NCBI GenBank assembly: GCA_903837785.1
Contig: CAILVY010000167.1
Span: 1 to 36,407 of the forward strand
DNA length: 36,407 nt
Origin: Candidatus Hydrogenedentota bacterium
GTDB lineage: Bacteria > Hydrogenedentota > Hydrogenedentia > Hydrogenedentales > CAILVY01
Reading direction: 5' to 3'
Shown: piece after piece, positions 15,501 to 22,195 of the stretch
How the letters are laid out: each line of letters begins with the position of its first letter
Position numbering within the stretch: the first letter of the stretch is position 1
Position numbers and translations under genes: made by a program
The notes under the pieces: model-generated
What the model was told of the DNA's origin: nothing
Databases searched by the model: none
The model's input: only the letters and a program-made list of their open reading frames with translations

Positions 15501-16742
15501 CGTGGCGGCCGCGGCATCCAGATCGCCGTCCGTGTCCACGTCGCACAGCGCGATCATGGCAAAGTCATGGGCCGTCGCGCCGAGATCCGAACCCGCGACG
15601 CCGCTGAAGGGCGTGCTGCTTCCATTGTTCCGATAGACGCGGAGCGTTTGGTTGTGGCTGCCCGTCAGGACGTCGAGATCGCCGTCCGCGTCCACGTCGC
15701 CCACGGCGACCGAGCGCACTGCGCGGGCGTCGGTGGTCACGTTGGATTCCACGACAGGCGAGAAGGGGGCGCCGGTGCCGTTGTTCAGATAGAGGTGGCT
15801 GGCTTCGCCGTCATTGCCCAGGAGAACATCGAGATCCCCGTCATTGTCCATATCGCCCAGCGCCACGGCGCGTGTCGCGGACACGGCCAGCGGGATGGTC
15901 GCGGCGCCTGCGAACGGATTTGCGCCGCCGGTGTTCAGGTACACGCGCCCGCCGGCATCACTGCTGCCCAGGACGAGATCGGGGCGGCCGTCGCCATTGA
16001 AATCACCCAGGGCGACGCCGAAGATGTTGTGCACCTCGGCCGTGATGTCCAATCCCGCGGCGCCGTCGAAGGGGCTGGCGGATCCGTTGTTCAGATAGAG
16101 GCGGCTGGTCTGGCCGGAATTGCCGGCCACGATATCCAGGTCGCCGTCCGCATCGAGGTCCGCCACCGCCAGCGAGGTCGTGTTGCGCACATCGCCCGAG
16201 ATGCTGGCCGGCACGGAGCCGTCGAATGGGCTTGCCGAGCCATTGTTCGCGAAGAACAGCAGGTTCTCCCCGTCGGTTCCGAGCACGAGATCCAGGGTTC
16301 CGTCGCGGTTCATGTCCCCGAGGGCGGCCGCGCGCGCGTTGTGCGTGTCAGCGGTGACCGGCAATCCGCTCACCCCCTGAAACGGATCCGTGGTGCCATT
16401 GTTGAGGTAGTACCGGCTGATGCCGTTGTTCGCGGCAACGGCGTCCGGAAATCCGTCGCCGTTCACATCGCCGAACGCGATGGCCCTCGCATCGTCCGCG
16501 CCGAGTGCCGCTGCCGGGGCTGCGGCGGTCAGTGCGCCGTAGCGCGGGCGCCGGGCGTCGAGCACGAGTTGGCCTGCGGCAGTGGACCAGTGCGCCGTGG
16601 TCCAGGCGGCGTCCATGAGGGCACCGTCCGAGAAGTCCTCCGTGAACGGCAGGCCGGGCACCGCGGCCGGCGACGGCAACGCAAGAAACAGTGCCGCTGC
16701 GATTCCAAGCACACCCCGACAGACCGTGGCGATCGAACGCAT
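12540..16742 (-). CDS. Giant exported FG-GAP/VCBS-repeat protein with Gly-Glu linker and paired EF-hand-like modules
   Basis: A 1400-residue protein. The ATG at 16742 has AAAGGAG upstream and begins a Sec signal peptide (MRSIATVCRGVLGIAAALFL, cleavage near SPAA). A short N-terminal segment FTEDFSDGALMDAAWTT precedes 21 repeats of ~50 residues, each with a calcium-loop core such as GDVNGDGFPD or ADLDADGDLD followed by a strand and YLNNGTASPF. Such FG-GAP/VCBS units form beta-propeller blades; 21 equals three seven-bladed propellers (inference). Then come a jelly-roll-like segment (WYLSNTGGAQWFQIRP), (Gly-Glu)23, and two C-terminal modules: DQDLDYQISLSE-LLRVIQFFNS and DYNPQDWLISLSE-LLRLIQFFNS. 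The first is a textbook EF-hand/dockerin loop. Likely surface or secreted, binding a polymer or protein. Ligand unknown. Confidence 0.9.
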   Translation of the reverse strand: MRSIATVCRGVLGIAAALFLALPSPAAVPGLPFTEDFSDGALMDAAWTTAHWSTAAGQLVLDARRPRYGALTAAAPAAALGADDARAIAFGDVNGDGFPDAVAANNGISRYYLNNGTTDPFQGVSGLPVTADTHNARAAALGDMNRDGTLDLVLGTDGENLLFFANNGSASPFDGSVPASISGDVRNTTSLAVADLDADGDLDIVAGNSGQTSRLYLNNGSASPFDGAAGLDITAEVHNIFGVALGDFNGDGRPDLVLGSSDAGGRVYLNTGGANPFAGAATIPLAVSATRAVALGDMDNDGDLDVLLGNDGEASHLYLNNGTGAPFSPVVESNVTTDARAVRSVAVGDVDADGDLDVLTGSHNQTLRVYRNNGSSTPFSGVAGSDLGATAHDFAMIALCDVDTDGDLDAAAATQNASVQLYLNECDANPFNGVAGIDAGTDAQSTYAVAVGDLNRDGLPDLVAGNYNQINKYYLNNGTADPFHNVVGQNITADAKNTRAIVLTDMNGDGRPDVITGNQGQPCRLYLHNGTATPFAGVAGADVSGDSYSTRAIAVGDVNGDGRPDVAAGNYNYPSGQASRIYLNNGTATPFIGVSGSDIGMESHVTNAIALADVNGDGRLDVVCGNNGRNSLFLNNGTAAPFTGVSSTNISSDAYTTLSVALGDIDRDGDLDLVTADAASGCHYYLNEDASKTFSGAVGLDVSTAYYTTAVALADVNADGRLDIIAGNKDQSHRVYLNNGSVAPFLNMGSDGYGIGADSFTTFAIALADLNGDGQPDVVAGNAGNQRNRIYLNGAQFHPFRGVASSPITTEVNTIRAAAVADLDGDAFPDLILAGNGTNRLFLNNRSEAPFLGVAGTDISGDGANTRALAVGDLDGDGDLDVVAGNDGQPSRFYLNTGNPPPFSGVAPVDITSDVRPVRAIALGDLNRDGHLDLVTGAEDDTLRCYLNNGTASPFDGVTGVDVAPDIRHTHGLALADVDRDGDLDIVAGNYGETNRLYLNTGGADPFAGVAGSDITLDTYLANAIALADVNGDTFPDLLCGNGTGLNQHSRLYINNGTANPFGTVTRLDIGSDNLDTQAIAADDVDNDGDIDVLLGNNNGKSRVYLNNGTVSPFSGNSGMDLDADAFETYAVALADFDGDGTPEAVLGNQNEPSRLYTASVHHVAAGRAVSRRIDNEAGGVPNARLGYAGDIPVNTAVTWYLSNTGGAQWFQIRPNTWFTFPTAGADLRWKTEFTSLSSVLTPTITQISVISNSGEGEGEGEGEGEGEGEGEGEGEGEGEGEGEGEGEGEGEGEGEGEGEAPPRQSADQDLDYQISLSELLRVIQFFNSDGFHCEAGTEDDYAPGPGSQSCAAHTSDYNPQDWLISLSELLRLIQFFNSGGYHACFDAIPPTEDGFCVGP
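12636..12821 (-). other. Two EF-hand/dockerin-like C-terminal modules
   Basis: The first loop (from 12821 down to 12786) reads D-Q-D-L-D-Y-Q-I-S-L-S-E, with acidic or polar ligands at positions 1, 3, 5, 7, 9 and 12 and Ile at 8, as in canonical EF-hand loops. The second (12674 down to 12636) reads D-Y-N-P-Q-D-W-L-I-S-L-S-E, one residue longer and more degenerate. Each is followed by the helix LLRxIQFFNS. Pairing of such loops is the dockerin design, in which the pair binds a cohesin on another protein. No cohesin gene is visible in this window. Confidence 0.65.
12843..12980 (-). repeat. Hexanucleotide repeat encoding (Gly-Glu)23
   Basis: 23 units of a 6-base repeat (GGCGAA or GGCGAG on the minus strand, with third-position and Glu-codon variation) run without interruption for 138 bases, coding for 23 Gly-Glu dipeptides. 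The mixture of synonymous codons shows the tract is not a recent pure slippage product and is kept at the protein level. It forms an acidic flexible spacer between the propeller region and the EF-hand-like modules. Confidence 0.95.
13270..16500 (-). repeat. Twenty-one diverged ~150-base repeats encoding FG-GAP blades
   Basis: Within the giant gene, about 21 repeats of roughly 150 bases encode the D-x-N/D-x-D-G-x-x-D core (examples: GDVNGDGFPD, ADLDADGDLD, GDLNRDGLPD, ADFDGDGTPE for the last). The repeats have diverged at DNA level, so expansion was old or is under purifying selection. Boundaries are approximate. Confidence 0.85.
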
Positions 16743-16758
16743 ATCCCCGCTCCTTTCA

Positions 16759-16791
16759 GAGGCCTCGATGGCCTCCGAGCGCCTCCGCTCG
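16759..16791 (-). promoter_or_regulatory. Two adjacent hairpins in the 5' leader of the giant FG-GAP gene
   Basis: GAGGCC (16759-16764) pairs with GGCCTC (16770-16775) across a 5-base loop. Directly next to it, CGAGCG (16776-16781) pairs with CGCTCG (16786-16791) across a 4-base loop. Both stems are perfect 6-bp GC-rich helices just upstream of the AAAGGAG ribosome binding site. They could stabilise the mRNA or modulate ribosome access. Confidence 0.4.
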
Positions 16792-16840
16792 TGAAGATAG
16801 TCTAAACCAAGACTTTCCGATGAGCAAGCAGGCAGTTTTG

Positions 16841-16849
16841 TGGTATCAT
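16841..16849 (+). promoter_or_regulatory. Extended -10 promoter element for the thioredoxin-fusion gene
   Basis: TGG-TATCAT: a TGn extension plus a hexamer matching the -10 consensus at five of six positions. It lies 42 bases before the ATG at 16891, giving a leader of about 35 bases. No good -35 box is seen. It sits in the 148-base divergent gap shared with the giant FG-GAP gene. Confidence 0.4.
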
Positions 16850-16890
16850 TACACCGCATCAATCGGCGTTGGCGCCAACAGGAAATCCCC

Positions 16891-18102
16891 ATGAACGTGT
16901 TCAGAGTCTCCCTTGTCCTTGTCCTCCTGGCCTTTGCCCCTCTATCGCATGCCCAGCAGGCGCCGTCGGATGCGTCTGCCGTGCTGAGCGCTGCGATGAA
17001 TCACGTGAAGGGGCTCAGTTCCGTCTCCGTGGATATCGTGATGCGGCAGCATATGCAGATGCAGGGGAGAGACTCCCGCGCGGAACTCACGGCTTCGCTC
17101 GTGCTGCGCGGGACGAGCGACCTTTATGCGCACGTCAAGAACCCAAGCTCCGAGGCCGAGTTCTACGCGAATGCCAACAAGCAGATGATCCACCTGGTTT
17201 CGGAGAAGCAGTATGCGGAAAAACCGTCCACCCGCCAGGGATTGATCGCCCTGATGGGCGGAGGCATCATCAACATGGGCGCGCTCTGGATGGGCAAGTT
17301 CCTCGAGGCCGATCCCTCGCTGATGGCGATGGCCACGGCCACGGAGGACAAGGGGCTCGAACAACCCGGCGGCGAAGGCACGCCCAAACAGCGGCATATC
17401 CTGATCACGACCGCGAAATTTGACGCGGATGTCTGGCTTGCCGACGGCGCCGCCCCGCTGATGCAACGCTTTGTCCTCGACTTCAGCAAGGGATTCAGCA
17501 AGACGCCGGGCGGAGGAAAGGCCACCGTCGAGTTTACGTTCGCGAACTGGCAACCGGGCGTCTCCGTGACCGACGACCGCTTCGTCTTCACGCCGCCCGA
17601 GGGCGTCACCCTGTTCGACCTGAAGGCCGCGGCGGAAGAGCAGAAGGACCCGCTCGTGGGCAAACCCGCGCCGGCGCTGACGCTCGATCTCATGGACGGC
17701 GGCACCCTCGACCTGGCCAGCCACAAGGGAAAGAACGTTGTCATTCTGGACTTCTTTGCCACGTGGTGCCGTCCCTGCCGCATGTCCATGCCCACGGTCG
17801 TGGAAGTCGCCAAGCGTTATGCGGACAAAGGCGTGGTGCTGTACGCCGTCAACTCTGGCGAAGAACCCGCCCTGATCAAGTCATTCCTGTCCGACGCGGG
17901 CATCACGATCGCGGTGGCCATAGACAAGAGCCGGCGCGCGGCGTCGGACTATCAGGCATCGAGCATTCCCCGCATGGCCATCATCGGCAAGGACGGGGTG
18001 GTCTATGCGGCGCATCGCGGCGTGGGCCCCAACTTCGCGGAAGAACTCACCGCGGAAATCGAAGGCGCGCTTGCCGGGAAATCTCCTGAAACGGGCAAGT
18101 GA
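16891..18102 (+). CDS. Exported DUF2092-like/TlpA-like thioredoxin fusion protein
   Basis: A 403-residue protein. The ATG at 16891 has AGGAA upstream and starts a Sec signal peptide (MNVFRVSLVLVLLAFAPLSHA). Residues ~25-250 look like a DUF2092/LolA-like half-barrel: an early helix AAMNHVKGLSSVSVDIVMRQ, a central AEFYANANKQMIHLV, and VEFTFANWQPGVSVTDDRFVFTPP cut by short linkers. This fold holds lipids or lipoproteins in known LolA-type proteins. Residues ~265-390 are a TlpA/ResA-type thioredoxin: GKPAPALTLDL, VVILDFFATWCRPCRMSMP (redox pair Cys293 and Cys296), and a cis-Pro loop in SSIPRMAIIGKDG. It probably reduces or oxidises an envelope partner bound by the first domain (inference). The gene is monocistronic. 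Confidence 0.85.
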   Translation: MNVFRVSLVLVLLAFAPLSHAQQAPSDASAVLSAAMNHVKGLSSVSVDIVMRQHMQMQGRDSRAELTASLVLRGTSDLYAHVKNPSSEAEFYANANKQMIHLVSEKQYAEKPSTRQGLIALMGGGIINMGALWMGKFLEADPSLMAMATATEDKGLEQPGGEGTPKQRHILITTAKFDADVWLADGAAPLMQRFVLDFSKGFSKTPGGGKATVEFTFANWQPGVSVTDDRFVFTPPEGVTLFDLKAAAEEQKDPLVGKPAPALTLDLMDGGTLDLASHKGKNVVILDFFATWCRPCRMSMPTVVEVAKRYADKGVVLYAVNSGEEPALIKSFLSDAGITIAVAIDKSRRAASDYQASSIPRMAIIGKDGVVYAAHRGVGPNFAEELTAEIEGALAGKSPETGK

Positions 18103-18106
18103 CGCC

Positions 18107-18136
18107 GCCCCGCGGCGTACTGCCCAAAGGCGGGGC
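18107..18136. terminator. Hairpin between convergent stop codons
   Basis: GCCCCGC (18107-18113) pairs with GCGGGGC (18130-18136) across a 16-base loop. An alternative smaller stem, CGCCGC/GCGGCG at 18103-18117, competes with it. It lies in the 33-base gap between converging genes. There is no T-run, so terminator function is uncertain. Confidence 0.35.
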
Positions 18137-19017
18137 TAGTCCTTCTCGATGAGGAAAGGCTGGGTCCAGGCCATGGCGTCGGCGGGCCCCCAGCATTCGA
18201 TGCGGATATACGGGAAGGGGAACTCGTCGGGCAGCGTGTAGACGAGATTGCGTCCGTCGGCAATGGCGGGCACCCGCCCGTGCAGCGAACTCACATAATG
18301 GCGCTGGGCATTCTGCGTCCTGACGCGAAGGGTGTTCCCTTCGACTTCAATGCTGTCGATGACCACGCCGGTGCTGGCGTAGAAGCGGCCTTCGCGGAGC
18401 GATTTCACGATGCTGCCGGGCGAAGCGTCTTCCGCCTGCACCACGTTCCAGGCCACGCCGCGATCCCAGTCGCGGTGATTGTCGTCGTTTGCGTAGCCCC
18501 AGACTTTGCGGCCCGCGCTCAGGAGGCGGTCCCAGCGGTCGGTGGCCAGAGGGCTGCCCTCGGCGCGCCGGCAGACGCCGTTGTAGATCTCAATGCCGGC
18601 GTAGCCCTGCCACGCTTCGAGGTTCTTGTGATCGCAGTGATTGAAGTTCTCGAGCCAATTGGGGTGGTTCATGATGCAGAAGCCGCCGTTGTCGATGCCG
18701 TTGACGGCATCGATGATGTTCTGGCGGTTCTCGACCGGTTCCATGGCGCCGTTGGCGTTCACGTGCAGCATGTGCGGGCCGTTGGCGGTGATCTCGCAGC
18801 CGGGGATCAACGTAAGGCCGCAGGGATCGAGGAGGGCGGGATCCGTGAACTTGTCGTGGTCGCTGAGCATGAGAAAGTGATAGCCCATGCCCGCATACGT
18901 GGCTATCGTGTCCTGCGGCGAAAGGTTGCCGTCGCTGTTTGTCGTGTGCGTGTGCAGATTGCCCTTGAACCACGCCGCATGATTGTTGCTGTAGGGACTT
19001 TGGAGACGCAATGCCAC
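18136..19017 (-). CDS. PHP-domain metal-dependent phosphoesterase-like protein
   Basis: A 293-residue protein of the polymerase-and-histidinol-phosphatase (PHP) superfamily, whose members hydrolyse phosphoester bonds with two or three metals. Metal-ligand motifs are present: GNLHTHTTNSDG (His22, His24, Asp29), FLMLSDHDKF (Asp53, His54), LIPGCEITANG, FCIMNHPNW and WGYANDDNH near the C terminus. The substrate is unknown; relatives include nucleotidases and putative sugar phosphatases. The GTG at 19017 is chosen because AGAAGGAAG lies 8 bases upstream and the frame then starts shortly before the first strand; an open frame extends to 19086 over the neighbouring gene. It lies 25 bases after the 73-residue unknown gene and probably shares the nadA transcript. 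No signal peptide. Confidence 0.82.
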   Translation of the reverse strand: MALRLQSPYSNNHAAWFKGNLHTHTTNSDGNLSPQDTIATYAGMGYHFLMLSDHDKFTDPALLDPCGLTLIPGCEITANGPHMLHVNANGAMEPVENRQNIIDAVNGIDNGGFCIMNHPNWLENFNHCDHKNLEAWQGYAGIEIYNGVCRRAEGSPLATDRWDRLLSAGRKVWGYANDDNHRDWDRGVAWNVVQAEDASPGSIVKSLREGRFYASTGVVIDSIEVEGNTLRVRTQNAQRHYVSSLHGRVPAIADGRNLVYTLPDEFPFPYIRIECWGPADAMAWTQPFLIEKD

Positions 19018-19042
19018 GGATAGGCTTCCTTCTGTAACCGGT

Positions 19043-19264
19043 TCAGCCCTCGCCCCACAGCGTGAGGAACTCCTCCGCGCCGGCATCCTGCAGGAGTTCC
19101 GGGCGGATCAGCCGCTTCACGATGGGATCGGGGACTCGCGTCAGTTCGCCGCTGCCGGGGATGTGGGTGAGCTGGCGCAGCACCTTCTTGTTGTCGTCGC
19201 ACTCGTAGTAGGTCCATGCGTCGCCCTTGCCGGGCACGAACTGCGCTGACTTGAAGTAGAACAT
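19043..19264 (-). CDS. Small protein of unknown function, 73 residues
   Basis: Begins with ATG at 19264 (MFYFKSAQFVPGKGDAWTYY) and ends LTLWGEG before a TGA. The composition is that of a folded soluble protein: alternating aromatic and charged residues, a TYYECDDNKKVLRQLTHIPG strand-turn-strand segment, then RVPDPIVKRLIRPELL and an acidic helix QDAGAEEFLTLW. I do not recognise the family. It fits exactly between nadA (23 bases upstream) and the PHP gene (25 bases downstream) on the same strand, which supports it being real. A weak GGAG lies about 16 bases before the ATG. The open frame extends far upstream, over nadA, but that part is only a shadow of nadA. Confidence 0.65.
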   Translation of the reverse strand: MFYFKSAQFVPGKGDAWTYYECDDNKKVLRQLTHIPGSGELTRVPDPIVKRLIRPELLQDAGAEEFLTLWGEG

Positions 19265-19287
19265 GTCTTGAAGCGTGCTCCGTCGCG

Positions 19288-20358
19288 TTAGCGGATCTGG
19301 ATCATCCGGTCGATGGGCAGTTTGGCACGTTCGATGATGTCCTGGCTGAGTTCGACCTTGTATTGGGTCTTCTTGAGCGCGCTCAGCGTTTCTTCGAGCG
19401 TGATCTGGTTCATGTGCTTGCAGCGCAGGCTGCAGGCGCGAACCATCTCCTTGTTCGGGAACTCGGCGGCGATGTTGTCGCCCATCGTGCATTCGGTGAG
19501 CAGGGCGTAGCGCGGCGCCTCGACTTCCGTGATGTAATCGATCATGGCCTTCGTGCTGCCCGTCACGTCCACGCGCGCGATGACGTCGGGATGGCATTCG
19601 GGATGCGCGAGAATGACGGCGTCGGGGTACTGGCGGCGGATGCTCTCGACATCCCCGACCGTGAAGAGTTCGTGGACCTCGCAGCGGACATTCCAGCCGA
19701 CCACCGCGGGGACGTCTGCCGCCACAGAAACGCTGGCGGGGTCCGCGCCGGGGATGTAGGCCGCGCCGAGCTGCGCCGCGGTGTTCCGGGCGAGATACTC
19801 GTCCGGGATGAAGATGACGCGCCTGTGGCCCTGATCAAAGAGGAACTTGAGGACCTTGTCCGCGTTGCCCGAAGTGCAGCAGTAGTCCGATTCGGCCTTC
19901 ACCTCGGCGTAGGTGTTCACGTAGCTGACCACGGGGGCCTCGGGGAAGCGTTCGCGCAAGGCGTGCACGTCGGCCACCTTGATGCCCTCGGCCAGCGAGC
20001 ATCCCGCATGCTCGGAGGGGACCAGCACGGTCTTCTTCGGATTCAGGACCTTCGCGGTTTCGCCCATGAACCACACGCCGCAGAACACGATGACGTCGGC
20101 CGTGGTCTTCGACGCGATGACGGAGAGTTGAAGCGAGTCGCCCGTGTGGTCCGGCACCGAATGATACAGCGCGGGCTCCATGTAATTGTGGCCGAGAATA
20201 ACCGCGTTCAGCTCCTTTTTCAGCACATTGATCTCGTGGGCCAGCCCGGCCTTGGCGACGATTTCGAAATCCGGGACCACGCCCTTGAGCTTCTTGCGCA
20301 TCATGCTCAGCGTTTCATCCAGGGAAGGGGGAATGGAAGGTGTGCTTGTCGTACTCAT
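19288..20358 (-). CDS. nadA: Quinolinate synthase
   Basis: A 356-residue [4Fe-4S] enzyme that condenses iminoaspartate with dihydroxyacetone phosphate to quinolinate, the first dedicated intermediate of de novo NAD synthesis. Substrate and cluster motifs are clear: ILGHNYMEPALYH, DSLQLSV, FCGVWFMGETAK (Cys93), VSYVNTYAEVKAESDYCCTSGN (Cys160/161, broken here), ILAHPECHPDV and LLTECTMGDNI (Cys290). The three cluster cysteines are at the expected spacing. The ATG at 20358 is preferred; its only Shine-Dalgarno-like GAGG lies 14 bases upstream, rather far. Neither nadB nor nadC is in the window. It lies 111 bases after the suf operon on the same strand, so the enzyme's cluster supply is encoded next door. 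Assignment firm; start moderately sure. Confidence 0.95.
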   Translation of the reverse strand: MSTTSTPSIPPSLDETLSMMRKKLKGVVPDFEIVAKAGLAHEINVLKKELNAVILGHNYMEPALYHSVPDHTGDSLQLSVIASKTTADVIVFCGVWFMGETAKVLNPKKTVLVPSEHAGCSLAEGIKVADVHALRERFPEAPVVSYVNTYAEVKAESDYCCTSGNADKVLKFLFDQGHRRVIFIPDEYLARNTAAQLGAAYIPGADPASVSVAADVPAVVGWNVRCEVHELFTVGDVESIRRQYPDAVILAHPECHPDVIARVDVTGSTKAMIDYITEVEAPRYALLTECTMGDNIAAEFPNKEMVRACSLRCKHMNQITLEETLSALKKTQYKVELSQDIIERAKLPIDRMIQIR

Positions 20359-20469
20359 ATAGTAGAAAACAACCTCATTGTTGCGTTCTGAGGAGAATGC
20401 GTTGCGCGCATTGAACAGATTGGACTCGAACTCTAGCACATTCTGCGCGGGAACTACAAATGGCGGCGT

Positions 20470-20922
20470 TTATTCGGTGGTGATGGCGTCGTTGCGCCCG
20501 TCGATGGCGGCCGACATGGCATGCCAGGCGAGCGTGGCGCACTTGATGCGAATGGGGAATTCGCGGACGCCGGTGAAGACGCGGAGCTTGCCCAGGGCCG
20601 TCTCGTCGATGGGCGTATCCGGGGGCGAGGTGATCATGCTGTGGAAGCGGGTGAAGATGGCCCGGGCTTCGGGAATGGTTTTGCCTTTCAGCAGCGTGGT
20701 CATAACCGAGGCCGAGGACTTCGAGATGGCGCAACCGGCGCCGTCAAAGGAAATCTCGCTGATGCGGTCGCCGTCGAGGCGCAGGAAAACCGTGAAATGA
20801 TCGCCGCACAGCGGGTTGAACGCCTCCACCTGGCGGTCGCAGGGGCTCAGCGGCCGGAAATTCCGGGGATTCTTGTTGTGGTCCAGAATCACTTCTTCAT
20901 ATAGCGCCCGGGAGTCGGACAT
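20470..20922 (-). CDS. sufU: SufU-type Fe-S cluster assembly sulfur-transfer protein
   Basis: A 150-residue IscU/SufU-fold protein. It carries the three conserved cysteines in NPLCGD (residues 36-41), GAGCAISKSS (62-71) and IKCATL (126-131), plus the Asp in the first motif that binds zinc in SufU. The insertion between the second and third cysteines is longer than in IscU, as in SufU. In Gram-positive bacteria SufU takes the persulfide from SufS and passes it to SufBCD. The opening ALYEEVILDHNKNPRNF is the family's N-terminal signature. ATG at 20922 overlaps the sufS stop by one base (TGATG), so translation is probably coupled. It is the last suf gene. Confidence 0.94.
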   Translation of the reverse strand: MSDSRALYEEVILDHNKNPRNFRPLSPCDRQVEAFNPLCGDHFTVFLRLDGDRISEISFDGAGCAISKSSASVMTTLLKGKTIPEARAIFTRFHSMITSPPDTPIDETALGKLRVFTGVREFPIRIKCATLAWHAMSAAIDGRNDAITTE

Positions 20923-22190
20923 CAGGAAAACACCTCATTAACCTTCTGCAGGGCGGCCCCCAGCGCGTCCAGCTCTTCCTTCGTGTTGTACAGGCCGAGA
21001 GAAGCGCGCGTCGTCGCGGGCACGCCGTAGCGCTGCATGACCGGTTGGGCGCAGTGGTGGCCGGCGCGCACGGCGATGCCTTCATCATCGAGAATCTGGC
21101 CGATGTCGTGCGGGTGGGCGTTGTCCATCGTGAAGGCCAGCACCCCGGCCTTTTCGCGGGCATTGCCCATGATGCGAAGTCCGGGCACGCGCTGCAGTAC
21201 TTCTGTGCCGTACGCCAGGAGTTCATGCTCATGCTGCTGGACGGCGTCCATGCCGGCGGCATTGAGGTAGTCGACGGCGGCGCCCAGGCCGATGACGCCT
21301 TCGATATGGGGCGTGCCTGCCTCGAACTTGCTCGGGAGGCGGCCGTATACGGTCTTCTCCAGCGTCACGGACAGGATCATGTCGCCGCCACTCTGATAGG
21401 GCGGCATTTGATCGAGCGCTTCCGCCCGGCCATAGAGAACGCCAATGCCGGTCGGGCCGTACATCTTGTGCCCGGAACAGGCAAAGAAGTCGCAGCCGAG
21501 TTCCTGGACGTTAATGGGCATGTGCGGCGTGCTCTGTGCCCCGTCCACAAGCACCCGCGCGCCCACGCTGTGCGCCTTCTCGGAAATCTCCCGGATCGGA
21601 TTGACTGTGCCGAGCGCGTTCGAAACGTGCACCACGGCGACCATCTTCGTCTTTTCGTTCAGGAGGCGGTCGAATTCCTCCATGATCAGGTTACCGTCGT
21701 CGTCGATGGGAATGACGCGCAGCACCGCGCCGGTCTGCTGGCAGAGGATCTGCCACGGCACGATGTTCGAGTGGTGCTCCATGTTCGAGATGATGATCTC
21801 GTCGCCCGCGTGGAGAAAAGTGCGCCCATAGGACTGCGCCACGAGGTTGATGGACTCCGTCGCGCCGCGCGTGAAAATCACTTCGCACTCGACGGTTGCG
21901 TTGATGAACGCGCCAATCTTGCGCCGCGCCTCGTCAAAGGCGAACGTGGCGTTCTGGCTGAGTTGATGCACCCCCCGGTGGACGTTCGCATTCTGCGCCG
22001 CATAGTAGCGCGACACGGCATCGATCACCGACTGCGGTTTCTGCGTCGTCGCCGCGTTGTCCAGATAGACCAGGGGTTTTCCGCGGACCTTGGCGCCGAG
22101 AATCGGGAAATCCTCCCGGATTCGATCGATGTCAAAGCCGCGGCACGTGCACGGGACCATGTGTTTTGCTGTTGCCGCGAGAGCTGCCAT
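20922..22190 (-). CDS. sufS: Cysteine desulfurase SufS
   Basis: A 422-residue class V PLP enzyme that removes sulfur from L-cysteine, giving alanine and an enzyme-bound persulfide for Fe-S assembly. PLP lysine Lys242 lies in ACSGHKMYGPTG, and the persulfide cysteine Cys380 in VRAGHHCAQPVM. YLDNAATTQKP, NANVHRGVH, FTRGATESINLVA and NMEHHSNIVPWQ are typical of the SufS/CsdA group rather than IscS. The N terminus carries about 17 extra residues (MAALAATAKHMVPCTCRG) before the usual IREDFPIL start; Met11 is a possible alternative start. A purine-rich AAGGTAA lies before ATG 22190, five bases after the sufD stop. The partner SufU is encoded immediately downstream. Confidence 0.96.
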   Translation of the reverse strand: MAALAATAKHMVPCTCRGFDIDRIREDFPILGAKVRGKPLVYLDNAATTQKPQSVIDAVSRYYAAQNANVHRGVHQLSQNATFAFDEARRKIGAFINATVECEVIFTRGATESINLVAQSYGRTFLHAGDEIIISNMEHHSNIVPWQILCQQTGAVLRVIPIDDDGNLIMEEFDRLLNEKTKMVAVVHVSNALGTVNPIREISEKAHSVGARVLVDGAQSTPHMPINVQELGCDFFACSGHKMYGPTGIGVLYGRAEALDQMPPYQSGGDMILSVTLEKTVYGRLPSKFEAGTPHIEGVIGLGAAVDYLNAAGMDAVQQHEHELLAYGTEVLQRVPGLRIMGNAREKAGVLAFTMDNAHPHDIGQILDDEGIAVRAGHHCAQPVMQRYGVPATTRASLGLYNTKEELDALGAALQKVNEVFS

Positions 22191-22195
22191 ACACG

